DNA of 64,000 nt from Absidia repens. Its lineage: Eukaryota; Mucoromycota; Mucoromycetes; Mucorales; Cunninghamellaceae. Position 1 is the stretch's first letter, and each line of letters begins with the position of its first letter. The notes beneath the pieces were generated by a model. It was not told where the DNA came from. It made no database searches and saw only the letters and a program-made list of their open reading frames with translations. The position numbers were made by a program, and so were the translations under genes. Where the stretch lies: positions 252,001 through 316,000 of the forward strand of contig MCGE01000034.1 of the NCBI GenBank assembly GCA_002105175.1, given 5' to 3'. Of this stretch, positions 12,181 to 25,000 are shown piece after piece.

Positions 12181-12585
12181 ATCAAATATCCTCTGATTTT
12201 TTAAAACAAATTTAGTGAAGGGATAAAATGAGGGGAATAACTGGAGGCAAAGCCAGTACAGGCGAGACAGGTGATAAATAAAAATGATCCATTCTTTTAA
12301 GAAAGGTACTATAAGGCGTGGAGTTTGGAATTAGTGAGATAGTGAGGTGGACGGATATATGTATGAATATATGGATGATCTATGTATCACAATTACTACA
12401 ACAAGCACCATAAAAAAAATACAAATACAGGGTGGATAAAAGATAATTGTTCTTTATTTCGAGACAAAATGAATATGATAATATTAGCTAAGAATACTAA
12501 CGAATAAAAAATAGAAGGCAAAAAAGAGGGAAGTAGTCAAAAATGAGATGGGGATGATCATGTGTTTGTATGAGGGTTTCTACAT
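12181..12585. other. Spacer between repeat copy A and the LPD1 3' end
   Basis: AT-rich with no gene seen; likely includes the LPD1 3' UTR on the minus strand. Confidence 0.45.
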
Positions 12586-14759
12586 CTAAAAGTTGATGGC
12601 GTTGCCAGTAGAGGCAATCAGGGAAGCTTCACGCATAGCTTCAGAGAGAGTAGGATGAGCATGCTATTCCGATAAACAAAAGTAACAAAAATGAAAAGTG
12701 ATTAGTATGTTATCATTATTCGCTCGAGTCCAATTCTCTTGAAAATCTTACCATAGTTCGTCCAACGTCTTCAGCGGAGGCACCATATCTATATATTTTT
12801 TTTTAAATAAAAAAGTCAGCAATCATGTCGATCAAGATACACCTTCCCTTTGTAAAATTGACTTACTCCATAGCAAGGACACCTTCAGCGATCATTTCAC
12901 CAGCGTTGGGACCAATAATGTGGACACCCAAGATACGGTCAGTTTCGGCATCGGCAATGACCTTGACAGAGCCATCCATATCATCGTTGGTTCGGGCACG
13001 AGAGTTGGCAACGAAGGGGAAGCTACCAGTCTTGTACTTGACACCTTCGCTCTTCAATTCGGCTTCGTTCTTACCGACCCAAGCAACTTCAGGGTGAGTA
13101 TAGATCACAGAGGGAACAGCATCATAGTTGATATGACCATAACCAGTACCAATCATTTCAGACACAGCAAAACCTTCATCTTCAGCCTTGTGAGCCAACA
13201 TGGGGCCAAAAGTCACATCACCAATACAGCGGATGTTGGGCACGTTGGTCTTGAATTCACTGTCAATCACCACACGACCGCGGTTGTCTACTTCCACACC
13301 GACGTTTTCCAAACCGAGACCTTGGGTGTAAGGACGACGACCAATAGAGACCAAAACGGCATCAGCTTCCAACTAGACAAAAAAAAAAAAAAGAGGGCAA
13401 TTAGAATATTGTCTCTCTCCATTCTCCTCTCTTTCCCTCTCTTCCCCTCATTCTCTAATGGACTTACAGTTTCAGCCTTGCCACCCTTGGAGGCTTCGAC
13501 ATCAACCTTGACAATATCACCTTCGACCTTGGCGCCATTGACCTTGGTGGCCATCTTGAATTTGAGGCCTTGCTTGGACAGGAGACGATGGAAGGTCTTT
13601 GCCATTTCAGGGTCCATGCCAGCACCGATAGCATCCAAGTATTCGACGACGGTGACTTCAGCACCGAGACGAGACCAGACGGAACCCAATTCCAAACCAA
13701 TGACACCAGCACCGATGACGACCATTTTCTTGGGGACCTTGGACAATTCCAGAGCACCGGTAGAGGACACGATCTTCTTTTCATCAATGTCGATACCAGG
13801 GATAGGGGTCACTTCGGAGCCAGTAGCAATGATAAAGTTCTTACCCTTCAAAGTGGATTGTTGACCATCCAAACCTTCGACGTTGACTTCGCTGGTGGAC
13901 TTGAATGAACCAGTACCCTTGACATAATCCACCTTGTATTTCTTGAACAAGAATTCAACACCCTTGGTCAATCCGTTCACAGCCTTGACACGAGCCTTGT
14001 GCATGTTGTCCAAATTCAATTGTACGTCCCCGACATCAATACCCCGGCTCTTCAATGAGTGCTTGGTTTCATGGTAAATGTGAGAGTTGTTCAACATGGC
14101 CTTGGAAGGGATGCAGCCAACGTTCAAACAGGTGCCACCAAGAGTACCACGCTTTTCGATACACGCAACCTAAAAAGTGAAAGCATGGAGAAGTTAGTAT
14201 CATATCCTCGTGCTCTCTACAGTGACAAAATAAATAAAAAAACAAGTTTACCTTAAGACCTTGTTGAGCAGCCTTGATAGCAGCAGGATAACCACCGGGT
14301 CCTAAATAGTGTTATTATCATATCGGTCAGTGAGTGAGTGAATAGGCCCCATCTAAATCATTCACGCCAAACAATACACACACACATACACATACACATA
14401 TTCTCTCCCTACTTACCACCACCGATAACAACAACATCGTATTCAGTATCTAAAAAGTAAACAGCGCATATCAATTAGTAAAAAGATTTTAATCAAACAA
14501 GATAGAAATGACATACCAGCAGGAGCGCTGTAGAAGCGATAGAATTGGTTGGCAACGGGGGCGCGCACGGTCTTGACAGCAGCATTACGGGCAGCAATCT
14601 ACATGATTAAAAAAAAAACATGGCATGTTAACAAAAAGTCTTGACATTCTATTTTTTCCTATTTGTCTTGATCCAATGCCGTATGTGTGTATGGTATTTC
14701 ATTGGTTTGATGAGACTACTTACGTTAGCCAAGGGCTTAGAGGAGACGAGTCTGAACAT
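12586..14759 (-). CDS. LPD1: Mitochondrial dihydrolipoamide dehydrogenase (E3)
   Basis: Flavoenzyme that reoxidises dihydrolipoamide with NAD+ for the pyruvate, 2-oxoglutarate and branched-chain dehydrogenases and the glycine cleavage system. Exons 14724-14759, 14517-14598, 14417-14449, 14252-14301, 13468-14169, 12867-13372, 12752-12788 and 12586-12663 total 1524 nt, 507 aa. The N-terminus ([20 protein letters not shown]) is a basic mitochondrial presequence. FAD motif VVVIGGGPGGY at about 45-55; redox disulfide [13 protein letters not shown] with Cys81/Cys86; NAD motif [36 protein letters not shown]. The C-terminal HAHPTLSEA at 483-491 supplies the active His-Glu pair. All expected residues are present. 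Confidence 0.98.
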
Positions 14760-15342
14760 ATTATATGTATATGAAGGGGAAAGAGAGACAAAAAGGATTA
14801 AAGGAAAAGGGAAAGCCAGAAATATTTAAGGGAAACAGCGGGTAAAAAAAAAAAAAAAAAATAGACGTCATTCGTATTTCGCCATGCGGGTTTTTAACCC
14901 ACTTCCCAATCCACCCCCCACCCGAAACGGAACTGATCGGCTTCAACGATAGGTGAGAAATCATCCTTGTTTTACTAAATAAAAAACGGTTAATGATTTG
15001 TTGGAGAAAGAATCCTCCCTGGTTTTTTTTTTTTTTTTTTTATTTGTAAGCATCGTATCAAGTTCTTTTAGCAATATGGCCTGTTACATTTCACCTGTTT
15101 CTCCCACCACCCCACCACACACACACACACCCTAAAAAAAGATGACTCTCACCCCCCCCCCTCCGCTTTCATGTCAAAAGACCGTTCTCCCCCTTTTTTT
15201 CCATGTTTTTGTAACAAGTCAATTAATAGTTGACACAGTAAAAAAAAAAAAAGCAATTTTTTTATTTCCAAAAATATATATATATAAAAATATATGAGGA
15301 GTCTACTAAAACTAGACCAATGGAAGCAATAAACACAAAGCA
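14760..15342. other. LPD1 promoter and 3' region of the next minus-strand gene
   Basis: Holds the element at 14886-14900, T runs, a CACACACA tract at about 15116-15130 and an AT-rich 3' flank near 15260-15310. No gene. Confidence 0.45.
14886..14900. promoter_or_regulatory. TTYAAANCCCGC-like promoter element
   Basis: GCGGGTTTTTAACCC, near-palindromic, 127 bp upstream of the LPD1 start codon. Confidence 0.35.
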
Positions 15343-18300
15343 CTAGATGCCATTCGCCATGATATCCTCCATACACAAATCTTTGGCCAAATAAAAATCA
15401 CCTCCAGCGTCCTGCAGATACTTGGCGAGCACGTGCCTTGGTAAATGATGGAAGAAGGCGCATAGATCGTGGAGTGGATCGTTTTTGGGCGGTTGAGGTC
15501 GTCGTTGTTGTCGTCTGGTGTTGTTGTTATGACTGGCTCCTCGGGTAACGGCCGCCGCCGTCGCCGCCGCAGCAGCAGAAGCGGGTTTTTTCGAGACATA
15601 GGCTTCATTGTCTTCTTCATAGCCCATTGGATCGTCATAGTAATAATAAGAATTGCAGGCTGGGCCAGTATCATTGTCCGCGTCCAACATAGATCTTCTT
15701 CTTCGATGTGTCGGTGCCCTCTCCCTATTATTTCTGACATGGTGGGTAGGCTGCAAGGGTGGTAAAATTACTTGATCCATGGGTGATGAGGAGCGTATAC
15801 GTCGGTGAGATGAACCACGTCGTGGCGCTGGTGGCATGGGTTGTTGTTCCAGAGGTAGCAAGTAAGAGGAGGATTCATCACTGTAATGTAAAGGAGATGC
15901 CGACCTATACGAGCCGCCTCGCCGTGCTGAGTGACGATCCATCATCATAGCAGAAGTGTCATCATCCATAAAGGCAGGAGGTGGTGGTGGTGCATATCCA
16001 TGAGAATTATGATCGTAGTTTTCGATGGACCTGGCTCGATGTATTATCTTTCGTCCCGGTGTTTCATTGCCGTGATAAAATCCCGTTGTTGATGAGTTTG
16101 TATGACTGTTGCTGCGATGGTGTCTTCTGTCATTGCCGTTTGTGTAAGGTCGAGGTGAAAGACGCCGATCTGTTGTTGGTGGAGGAGGAGCTGTATATTG
16201 TCGAGTTGATATGGCGGATGGAGGAGGGGAGCGTTGATAATCCGATGACGACGAATGATGCCGATGATGATAGCCATAATGTTGATGATGATGAGATGGT
16301 GCTGGTTCATAGTGTTCGTCAAGTAGTAAAGAGGATCGTCGCATGGGTGGTGGTACTGCCGCCAATGGGGAAGAGCTTCGGCTACGTTGTGACGGACCTC
16401 GTCTTGGTGAGGGTGATACACTGCGGCTTCGCTGACGTTGCTGTTGCGGATGCTGATGATGTACTGGTGATCGAGTTTGCGGTGGGCATAACAATTGACT
16501 TCTTTTATTGCTATTGCTGTTGCGATTTGCTGGCATGGAGACATTCGATATTGGCGAGGGAGATCGATGGCGAGTTGTTGGCTGACGAGATTCCATAGAA
16601 GGATTAGGCGACGGGGACCTATTTTTCATCAAATTCGAGACAATGAGATCCTCTTCAGTAAAACCAGACACTGATGCAGGCGACTTGTTTCGATATCCAG
16701 GGGAAGATTCACCATCAGCAAAGCTAGACATTGAAGACGATTTTTTCAATAGAGACCCAGGTCGATCTGCAACGTTGGCCATAGACGATGACTTTTTCAA
16801 TATAGACACAGGCTCTGCTACCGATGCCAGTGATTTGGACTTCTTTTTTCCATTCGACATTGAAGGTGAAGGTGAAGGTGTCCGGTGATGTTCGTGTGGT
16901 TTGTGGCCTAATGTGGTTTTGTCGATTTTTGATCCAATAGTGTCTGCTGGCGATAAATACATGTCTTCATTGTTGGTTGATGATGATCCTGCTTCATATA
17001 TATGCTGTGTAGTATGCTGGTGTAGCTGTTGGTCTTGTTGGAAATACGACTCCGATTGCATGGAAGATGGCTGAGGAGATACCGGATTTGTCGATTCCGT
17101 CAATATTGAGGATCTTGCGGAGGATACTGAAAGTTTCGACAGGTCAGTATTGGAGTTGGTGGCTGTAAGAGCTGCTGATGGGAGTGTATCACCTTGTTTT
17201 GAATGGCGTTTGAATAAACCAAAAAGAGACTTGGAGGATTTCTTTGGTTTTGGTGTGTATTCTAACAACAATAGAGATGGTTAGTACTGTACTCTTTCAA
17301 TTGGCAATTTTTCCGATATACATACCTACTACCAAATTAGGAGGTCCTTTACTGTATTGCTTCTTGATCCATGGTACCATATCAGTTCTGGCCATAATAC
17401 AATGTGAATAGGCGTTATCTAACAATAAGGTCAATATTTTGGTTAGTAAAAATAGATAAAGTCACCCAACAAGGATAGAGAAATTCACTACTTACTGTAA
17501 GCATTTATACGATCTTCATGAGAGCCGACATCGCGAGCCAGCTTTGTCCTTAAAACAATACTATGAGGTTCACCAATACGATGAATAGGGGTCAAAAAAG
17601 GTAATTGTCGTGTCATCAAAAGGGATTCTTCCGGTAGTTGCTGTTTTTCATCTGGAAAAGAATCCATATAAACCTCTGTTGTCTCTGTCGCCGCTTGAGT
17701 AGTATTGTCTATATCTTTTTCCTTGTAAAGACCAGCTTCGCTTTGATTTGGTGCATTATGATTGATTGATGAGTCCCAATTCATAGAAGACGCAAGTATC
17801 CCTGGAGATGTAGATGCCATTGTCACCCAATCACCATTCTTATCTTGATAACAGCTATCTATATCAAATGAGGCGTCTGGACTGGAGTTGTTGTGATTGA
17901 TTGGATTACTGAAGGATGCGTCTTTTTCAGGATGTATATTATCGTTGTAAGAGAGAGTCAATGGCAGATGGTTTGCCTCTTCTTCATCACTTGGATTGTA
18001 GCTGTGTCTTGATGTGGTTGAAGATGATGTTGCAAGTGGTATAAATTGGGAATCCAGTTTGTCAGAGGTCGAATTGTTTGATAAAGCTGAATGGCGTCTA
18101 TCATTGGTTGGTCTGTTTCGAGCGGTAACTGTTGAAGGAAGAATGTCGCGGGGTGTGCTGGTGAGTGTTTGTTTGACAAGTCCAGCAATATGAGCAAGCT
18201 TTGCATTCCCTACTCCACCACCAAAGGAAGAAGATGTTGGTTTGGACCGTCGCTTGAATTGCAAAAGGTGAGATACTGCTGGTGACTTGTCGTTGTTTGT

Positions 18301-18924
18301 ATTTTCGCTCGATTGTTGCTGCCCTGATTGTCCCACCTGGTCATGTTTGCATTTGTAGCACATACACACCGTTTGTTCATTTTGGTCATGTTCAATATGA
18401 ATGGAATCCCTAAATGTATATATGTATCTACATTAGTATCAAGACAACCTAACGAGTGATTGATATATCTTTACCTGGTATCACCGTTATCGGTAGAGGA
18501 GTCTTCTTCGTCAGATTCCACGAACATAGCGGGCTGTAAAAGAGATTGTGTTTGATAAGCAGGTTCACCTTGATTCAGCACGGTTATATTATCGTTTTGG
18601 GTATGCTCAAAATGGTGTTCGTCTTCTTCGCCTTCTGTCGACACGTTGAATGGTGATAACTCAGGAGATGTATGCGAAGCCAATCCAGGCATGTCTTTGT
18701 CTATAATATGAACCGGATACATAGTTAATATATATATATATATAGAAATAGTAACCACATAATGTTTACTTTACCACCAAGGTAGCCATTGATCTCTTCA
18801 AACAATTCCTGCATCATATCTAGAGTTAAAAGGAAAGAGAAGTGAATAAAATATCTTATTACTGAATGCATATGTTTGACTTACCTTGACTGTTATGTAG
18901 TATTGGAGCCTCGTATTGAGTCAT
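15343..18924 (-). CDS. Large serine-rich, low-complexity protein of unknown function
   Basis: Not recognised. Exons 18885-18924, 18775-18819, 18475-18700, 17496-18409, 17326-17418 and 15343-17261 total 3237 nt, 1078 aa, and stay in frame. The N-terminus is short and acidic (MTQYEAPILHNS, MMQELFEEINGYLG, ESDEEDSSTDNGD). A conserved-looking core spans the fifth exon: RINAYNNAYSHCIMARTDMV, PWIKKQYSKGPPNLVVEYTP, then KSLFGLFKRHSKQ. The C-terminal half has two close copies of a KKSSSMxxxAD motif, Ser-Pro/Arg-rich disordered sequence and a structured end (LHDLCAFFHHLPRHVLAKYL, GGDFYLAKDLCMEDI) that could be a small CUE/UBA-like helical domain. The many SP/RS sites suggest a phosphorylated scaffold. 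Confidence 0.75.
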
Positions 18925-20254
18925 AGTACATGGATAGTATTATACAATATAAAAATAAAAATAAAAAATGGGAAAAAAAAGTAATGGGGAAGCGAAAGAA
19001 ACAAAATAACGAAAATAAATAAATAAAAAAAATTAAAAGCAGTTAAAAGGTCTGGGAGGGAAAAACATCGACCAAATTTGGAAATATGCCTATACATATT
19101 TTAAATAACGATCAAATCATGCCTGTGTTCTTTAAATGTCGTATTGTTATTGTGGAAGATGTATAATTGCTTTCCGGGCTCTAGAACCTTATTCTTCCTA
19201 TAAAATATGTATATTATATCAATATCATCCGTTGTAATAAATCGGATGTCCATTCCGGCTTGATTACGATTCATCGAAACCCCTCCCCACCCAAATCAGG
19301 TCTTTGTTTACATTGTTCAATATTGGAAGATACTGGCAATGGTATGTACGGTACTGTACATTGGTGTTTCAATGTTTTTATTATACAAATGTACAGCTAT
19401 GTATGTGCAGCACTGTATATTGATATATAAAAAAATGCTTCACAAATGGAATAATGTCTGTATCTGCAATTCATCGCATGAAATTATCGTAAGAAACCAC
19501 TGAAACCCCCTTTTTTCTGAGTAAAAGTCATTATAGATTCATAGTAGCTCCCATATACATATTCACTAGACATGTGATTCTCATTATTACTTTTACTAAA
19601 CAGACACGACCGTTTTTAAAAGAAAAGGGCAGACAAATAACAGCTTTATTGAATTCATAATAATGAATCACAACTAACTAACAAACTACAGACTAATGAA
19701 AAGATACTGTATCAAAAAACCAAGTATGATATGAAGTAATGAGGAATACTGCTTATACTACAAATATGATGTACAGACACATTGACAAGAATATAATAAA
19801 TTATAAACAAGATGATATGTAGTATGTGTGGTACTACTGTAAAAAAAAAAACCATTGGTATACAGTGCTGTACATTAGCTACGGTTTTGATAATCGATTC
19901 GTGAGGATCATATTTGTATTTGGTCTTGTCAGGGCTTCGAGATGCGCGTTGAGTTCTCATTATTAAAAATGTTGATGGTGGGCATCGATGGGGTTCTTGT
20001 TATATAACCGGCAAAAAGATTCCGATGAATTTTCTCTCACAACAAAATGTTGTATTGGCTATCATCAGTTTCCATTTATGGCTGTCAAAAGTCGCAACCC
20101 TATTTCAGAATCCGCTCAGTCCAGTGGTCAAAAATCAACAGCCTTTTTTTTTTTTGTGTTTCTCTCCTTCGCTACCACAAATATTTTTTATTTTTTATAT
20201 TTTTACACCAAACAATGCTAAAGTCATGGATGCAGAGACCTGAAACAAAGAAGT
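18925..20254. other. Intergenic region, divergent promoters
   Basis: About 1.3 kb between the low-complexity gene and MSP1. Short ACTGTACA-like palindromic motifs recur at about 19351-19363, 19391-19422 and 19858-19878. T/A runs lie near 20140 and the predicted frames are overlapping shadows. No gene is supported. Confidence 0.45.
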
Positions 20255-21766
20255 ATGCTGCTGATGGTACGGACAAAGGAAAAAGAAAAATGGAGTCAGT
20301 TCAACTTGACTATTCCGTATTTTAAGAGCGGTGGGTTGAAAGATGAAGTTTGTTTTTACTAACACAGTCGTTTATCTCAAATAGCTGCTGTCTTTGCTTT
20401 ATCACAAGTCGCCTTTTATTTTGCCTTCAAGTGGATTGTAGGTTCTCTTGATCCTTCCAAAGCCAAACGTCAAGAAGCAAAAACCAAAAGCAACAAAGTT
20501 CTTGGAAAACTGGGGGTAATAAAAAGGTCAATTCTTGTCGTTTTTAGTGTGACTCATCATATTTGTCGACCTTTTTTAGATCAAGGATTTGAAATTAACG
20601 GAATACGAACAAATCATTGCTACTGAAGTCATTCATGCTGATGAAATTACTGTCAACTTCAAACGTAAGTCAGTCAACGAAAAGAGTCCACTAGCAATAA
20701 TACGTTGGCCCGTTATTTTGTAAACTAAATGTATTGGTTGTTTGTAGAAATTGGTGGTTTGGATCATATCATTCAAGATTTGCGTGAAAGTGTCATCTAC
20801 CCATTATGCTATCCTGATTTGTTTACTTCAGCTTCAGGCTTACTTGGTGCACCTCCTGGTGTTTTACTCTTTGGTCCTCCTGGCTGTGGCAAGACTATGA
20901 TGGCGAAAGCCCTTGCCAAGGAAAGTAATGCTACTTTTATCAATCTTCATATCTCCACACTGACGGACAAGTATTACGGTGAATCCAACAAACTCGCTGC
21001 CGCCGTCTTCTCCTTGGCTCGCAAATTACAACCAGCTATTGTGTTTATTGATGAAATCGATTCCTTTTTACGTGAGCGACGCAGCAACGACCATGAAACA
21101 ACAGGCATGATGAAAGCGGAATTCATGAGCTTATGGGATGGTTTGACTACAGGTGAAGATCGTCGTATTGTGATTTTGGGTGCCACCAATCGACCCAATG
21201 ATATTGATTCAGCTATTTTGCGACGTATGCCAAAGCGATTTGCTGTCCGAACGCCAACAGAAGCTCAACGAACAAGTATTTTGGAATTGGTAAGTGTGTT
21301 GGTGTATTTTTTATTTTTTATTTTTATTTGTGACAGTTTAGTATATTAAATGCTTCTTCCTTTTATATCATATAGCTTCTCAAGAATATCAAACTGGCCG
21401 ACGATTTTGACATGAAGGAATTGGTGCAACGTACTGCAGGTTGTTCTGGTAGCGATCTTAAAGAACTTTGCCGAAACGCTGCCATGATACCCATTCGTGA
21501 AATTGTCAGGAAAGAACAACCAAAGGATAGTGAAGATGCAAGCCAAGATTTAGCCCATTTGGACATCAAGGTAATAATCATAATAAATAAAAAATAAAGG
21601 AGAGTAGGGGTTTAGTATGTTCAAATCACTGATCATTGTCTTTGTTTGAATATAGAACCTTGACAAGAACCTGCGTCCCTTGACCGTGGCGGATTTCTAT
21701 GCTTTTGACGAAGCAAATGACAAGACTTATGCTGATGCCGTCCCCGTACAAGAAAACCTAGATTAG
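20255..21766 (+). CDS. MSP1: Msp1/ATAD1 outer-membrane AAA-ATPase
   Basis: Membrane-anchored AAA translocase that pulls mislocalised tail-anchored proteins from the outer mitochondrial membrane and peroxisomes. Exons 20255-20330 (start uncertain), 20385-20515, 20580-20664, 20748-21289, 21376-21570 and 21656-21766 give 379 aa. The N-terminal membrane helix is [20 protein letters not shown], followed by [19 protein letters not shown] and the linker [18 protein letters not shown]. The AAA domain starts [19 protein letters not shown]; Walker A is GPPGCGKT, Walker B VFIDEID, then [17 protein letters not shown] and the arginine finger region. Exon 1 was chosen because only that frame joins the membrane exon without a stop; another start is possible. 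Confidence 0.93.
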
Positions 21767-21911
21767 CTTTAGTTGTTTTACCTATCCCCCTCCCAATTTA
21801 TTATTACTTTATATATATATATATATTATTCTTTTATATACACACCACAAACACAGTACTTTTCCCCACATAGAACGCACGCACGTACAAACTGAAATAA
21901 AAATAAAAATC

Positions 21912-21926
21912 GGCGGCTTTTTAAAA
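21912..21926. promoter_or_regulatory. TTYAAANCCCGC-like promoter element, weak copy
   Basis: GGCGGCTTTTTAAAA, 129 bp upstream of the alpha-mannosidase start; reverse orientation and imperfect. Confidence 0.25.
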
Positions 21927-22054
21927 AAGGGCCCCACACTTTTTTACCTCTTTTTTCTCTTTCTACTTTGCTTTCTCTTTCGTCTTGATTTATTTTTTCA
22001 AGTCACCCATCTAGTGACATAAATATATTCTTTGGAACTGCATGATATATTACG

Positions 22055-25000
22055 ATGAATAGATATTTTGCCTCGAAACAGCAATTCCAAGGCCCCGCTG
22101 TCATGGATAATCCAAAGCTTATTCGTAGTATCACAATCGATAGATGCAGCAATTTTGTCAGTAATGGCGCCAATGGTAACGATATCAATCTCCTCTCACA
22201 ACTGTATAAAGCGCGTACCAACTCCGGTAAGATCTTTTACAACAACAAACAATTAAACACAGTACCTATTTGACGGACTGACAAGCGTATAAAATATGTA
22301 CATTCTCATCCTTTGCTCTTTTCTTTTTCTGATGGTTAGAGGATCATATTGCCTTATGGGTTTATAGCGTGCCAGATTTGAAACGAATCACCTTTGCTGA
22401 AGCTACTCAACAAGAATTTCGGCCAACTCGTCTAGGGGAATGGTTCGGACCTTCCTGGGTAAGCAAAGCCAGAGAAGAAATGGGGGTGGGGGGTGTTGGA
22501 AAAGGAGTCTGTGCGTCAATCGATGGAGGTTGGAAGGGTGGGAAATACGCGGGCAGTTGCGGGTTGTAGCGGGTGGACAGCGGGGTGGGTTATCTCTTTA
22601 CTGAATGAATGAATAATCTTACTGAAACTTTAATAGTCCACTCATTGGTTCCATGTACAAATCCGCATCCCTATTGAATTTGCTGGCGAAGAAGTACATT
22701 TTATTTGGAATGCTGACAATGAAGCTCTTATATGGGGTATGGATGGTATGCCACTCCAAGGTCTCACTGGCGGAGGTAAGAAGAAAAACAACATTTGATC
22801 TACAAAAGCAAACTATGTTGAACGACACTCACATCCTATTCGTTGCTACTGGGAAAAAAAAGCTGGTAGTGATGCAAGATACGATTATATCTTGACGCCT
22901 CATGCATTAGGTGACGATGTTATCCAGTTCTATATAGAAATGGCATGTAATGGTATGTTTGGTGCTGGAAATGGTCTTATTGGTCCTCCTGATCCAAATC
23001 GATTCTTTAATTTAAATGAACTGGTAAGATAATATTTATAATACATTACACATGGGAGGCGGACGGCATTGACACAATTTGTTTGATGTAGGATTTGGCA
23101 GTGCCGAACAAACCTGTATGGAATTTATTGTACGACTACCAGGTTATTTTGGGAATGGCTAAAGATTTAGAACCTGATTCATTACGAGCATCTCAAGCAA
23201 TGTACACTGCCAATCGTATTGTCAACACATTTGTACCTGGGGATGATTCTACCGTCAACCATTGCCTTGCCATTTCTGCGGAATTTTTGTCAGCGAAAAA
23301 TGGTGATGCACAGCATGAAATTCACGCCCTTGGTCACTGTCATATAGGTAAAGAAAAAAAAAGCTCAGAGGAATTAGATGGTCGCGGGGAAACTCTATAC
23401 TCTTTTTAGTCTATTGACATATATTTTGCTTTTATTCTAGATACTGGTTGGTTATGGCCATTCGAAGAAACCATTCGCAAGGCAGCAAGAAGTTGGTCGT
23501 CACAAATTGATTTGATGGATCGATACCCAGACTATAAATTCATCTGCTCCCAAGCACAACAATACGAATGGGTCAAGAATAATTATGCAAACCTCTGGGG
23601 ACGTATACGGGAAAAAATTGCTATTGGTCAGTTTTTACCAACTGGTGGGGTAAGTACTTTGGGAATCCACAAAAGAAACGATGTATAATACATATTGAAC
23701 TCTATTTTGTGTCATCTGGTTTATATAGACTTGGATCGAAATGGACACAAACATGCCTAGTGGAGAAGCATTATGTCGGCAATTTTTACTAGGGTACGTA
23801 CGAAAGAGATCAATAACGATGATAAAATTATGGGGCTGACATCTTTGATAAATTACAAAAATAGGCAACGCTTCTTCGAGGAAAATTTTGGCAAACGATG
23901 CAAGGTATTTTGGCTCCCTGATTCCTTTGGATATTCTTCACAGGTAAAGCACATTAATATCTCTTGATAATATGAAAAAACGTCTTGTTTCTTACTTTTT
24001 CCGCTTTGATATTTATTTAGTTACCACAATTATTACATCTGGCTGACATGAAGTACTTTTTCACACAAAAATTATCTTGGAACAATGTCAACAAGGTAAA
24101 TAATCACAAGTTAATGATATAGAGATTAGAGATTAATTCATAGCTTTTATTAATCCATTGTATTAGTTTCCCCTGACAACATTTTGGTGGATTGGGCTCG
24201 ATGGATCCAAAACTTTGACTCACATGGCACCTTCAGAAACTTATAATGCACAATGTTCCCCGGAAGAACTTATACGAAGGTATATCCGGAAGCAAATCAC
24301 AAATATAATACTTGTATCAACATGATCGGTTCTGACGTTATATATATATACATATATCGTTTGTAGTGTCAAAAATCATCGCGACAAGGAATATTCCAAC
24401 TCAAGTTTACTAGTCTATGGAAATGGTGATGGTGGAGGCGGACCTCTAGCCAGCATGATTGAGCGGTTGCAGAGGATGAAGGATGTAGTAAGTCATAGAA
24501 ACAGTCAAAAAGAAAGAGAATATATACATGCACACACACAACTGATTGATTTGTTTTCGTTGTTAGGATGGTCTACCCAAGGTTGAATTCAGTACTCCCA
24601 CTGATTTTTATGAAAATGTTGAACAGAAAACGGAGGCACTCTGTAGTTGGAAGGGGGAGCTGGTAATTATTAAAAAAAAAAAAAAAAAAGGTGAAAGAAA
24701 CTAATGTCAAACCACGGTTAACTTTGTTCTTTTTTGGGGGTGGTTGAATTTAGTATTTTGAATTGCATCGGGGAATCTATACGACGCATGCAATGTGTAA
24801 GAAATACAACCGAAGCAGTGAACTACTATTACGTGATCTGGAAATGCTGGCTTCATTTGCACATATCATGTGTGGTGGAAATTATACGTAAGCAGAGTGG
24901 TTGTCTATTGGTTTCTGGTTGAAAAAGGATCATTTACCCTCGTCCTTTTTTCATATATATTAGATATCCCAAAACCGACTTTGAACAATTTTGGAAAATG

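Noticed and set aside
13570..13908. Long antisense frames over LPD1 (also 12920-13864)
   Set aside because: Shadows of the GC-rich LPD1 coding sequence; LPD1 has full motif support.
19340..19880. Possible MITE bounded by ACTGTACA-like motifs
   Set aside because: The motifs are short, near-palindromic and match both as direct and inverted copies; no target-site duplication or clear ends.
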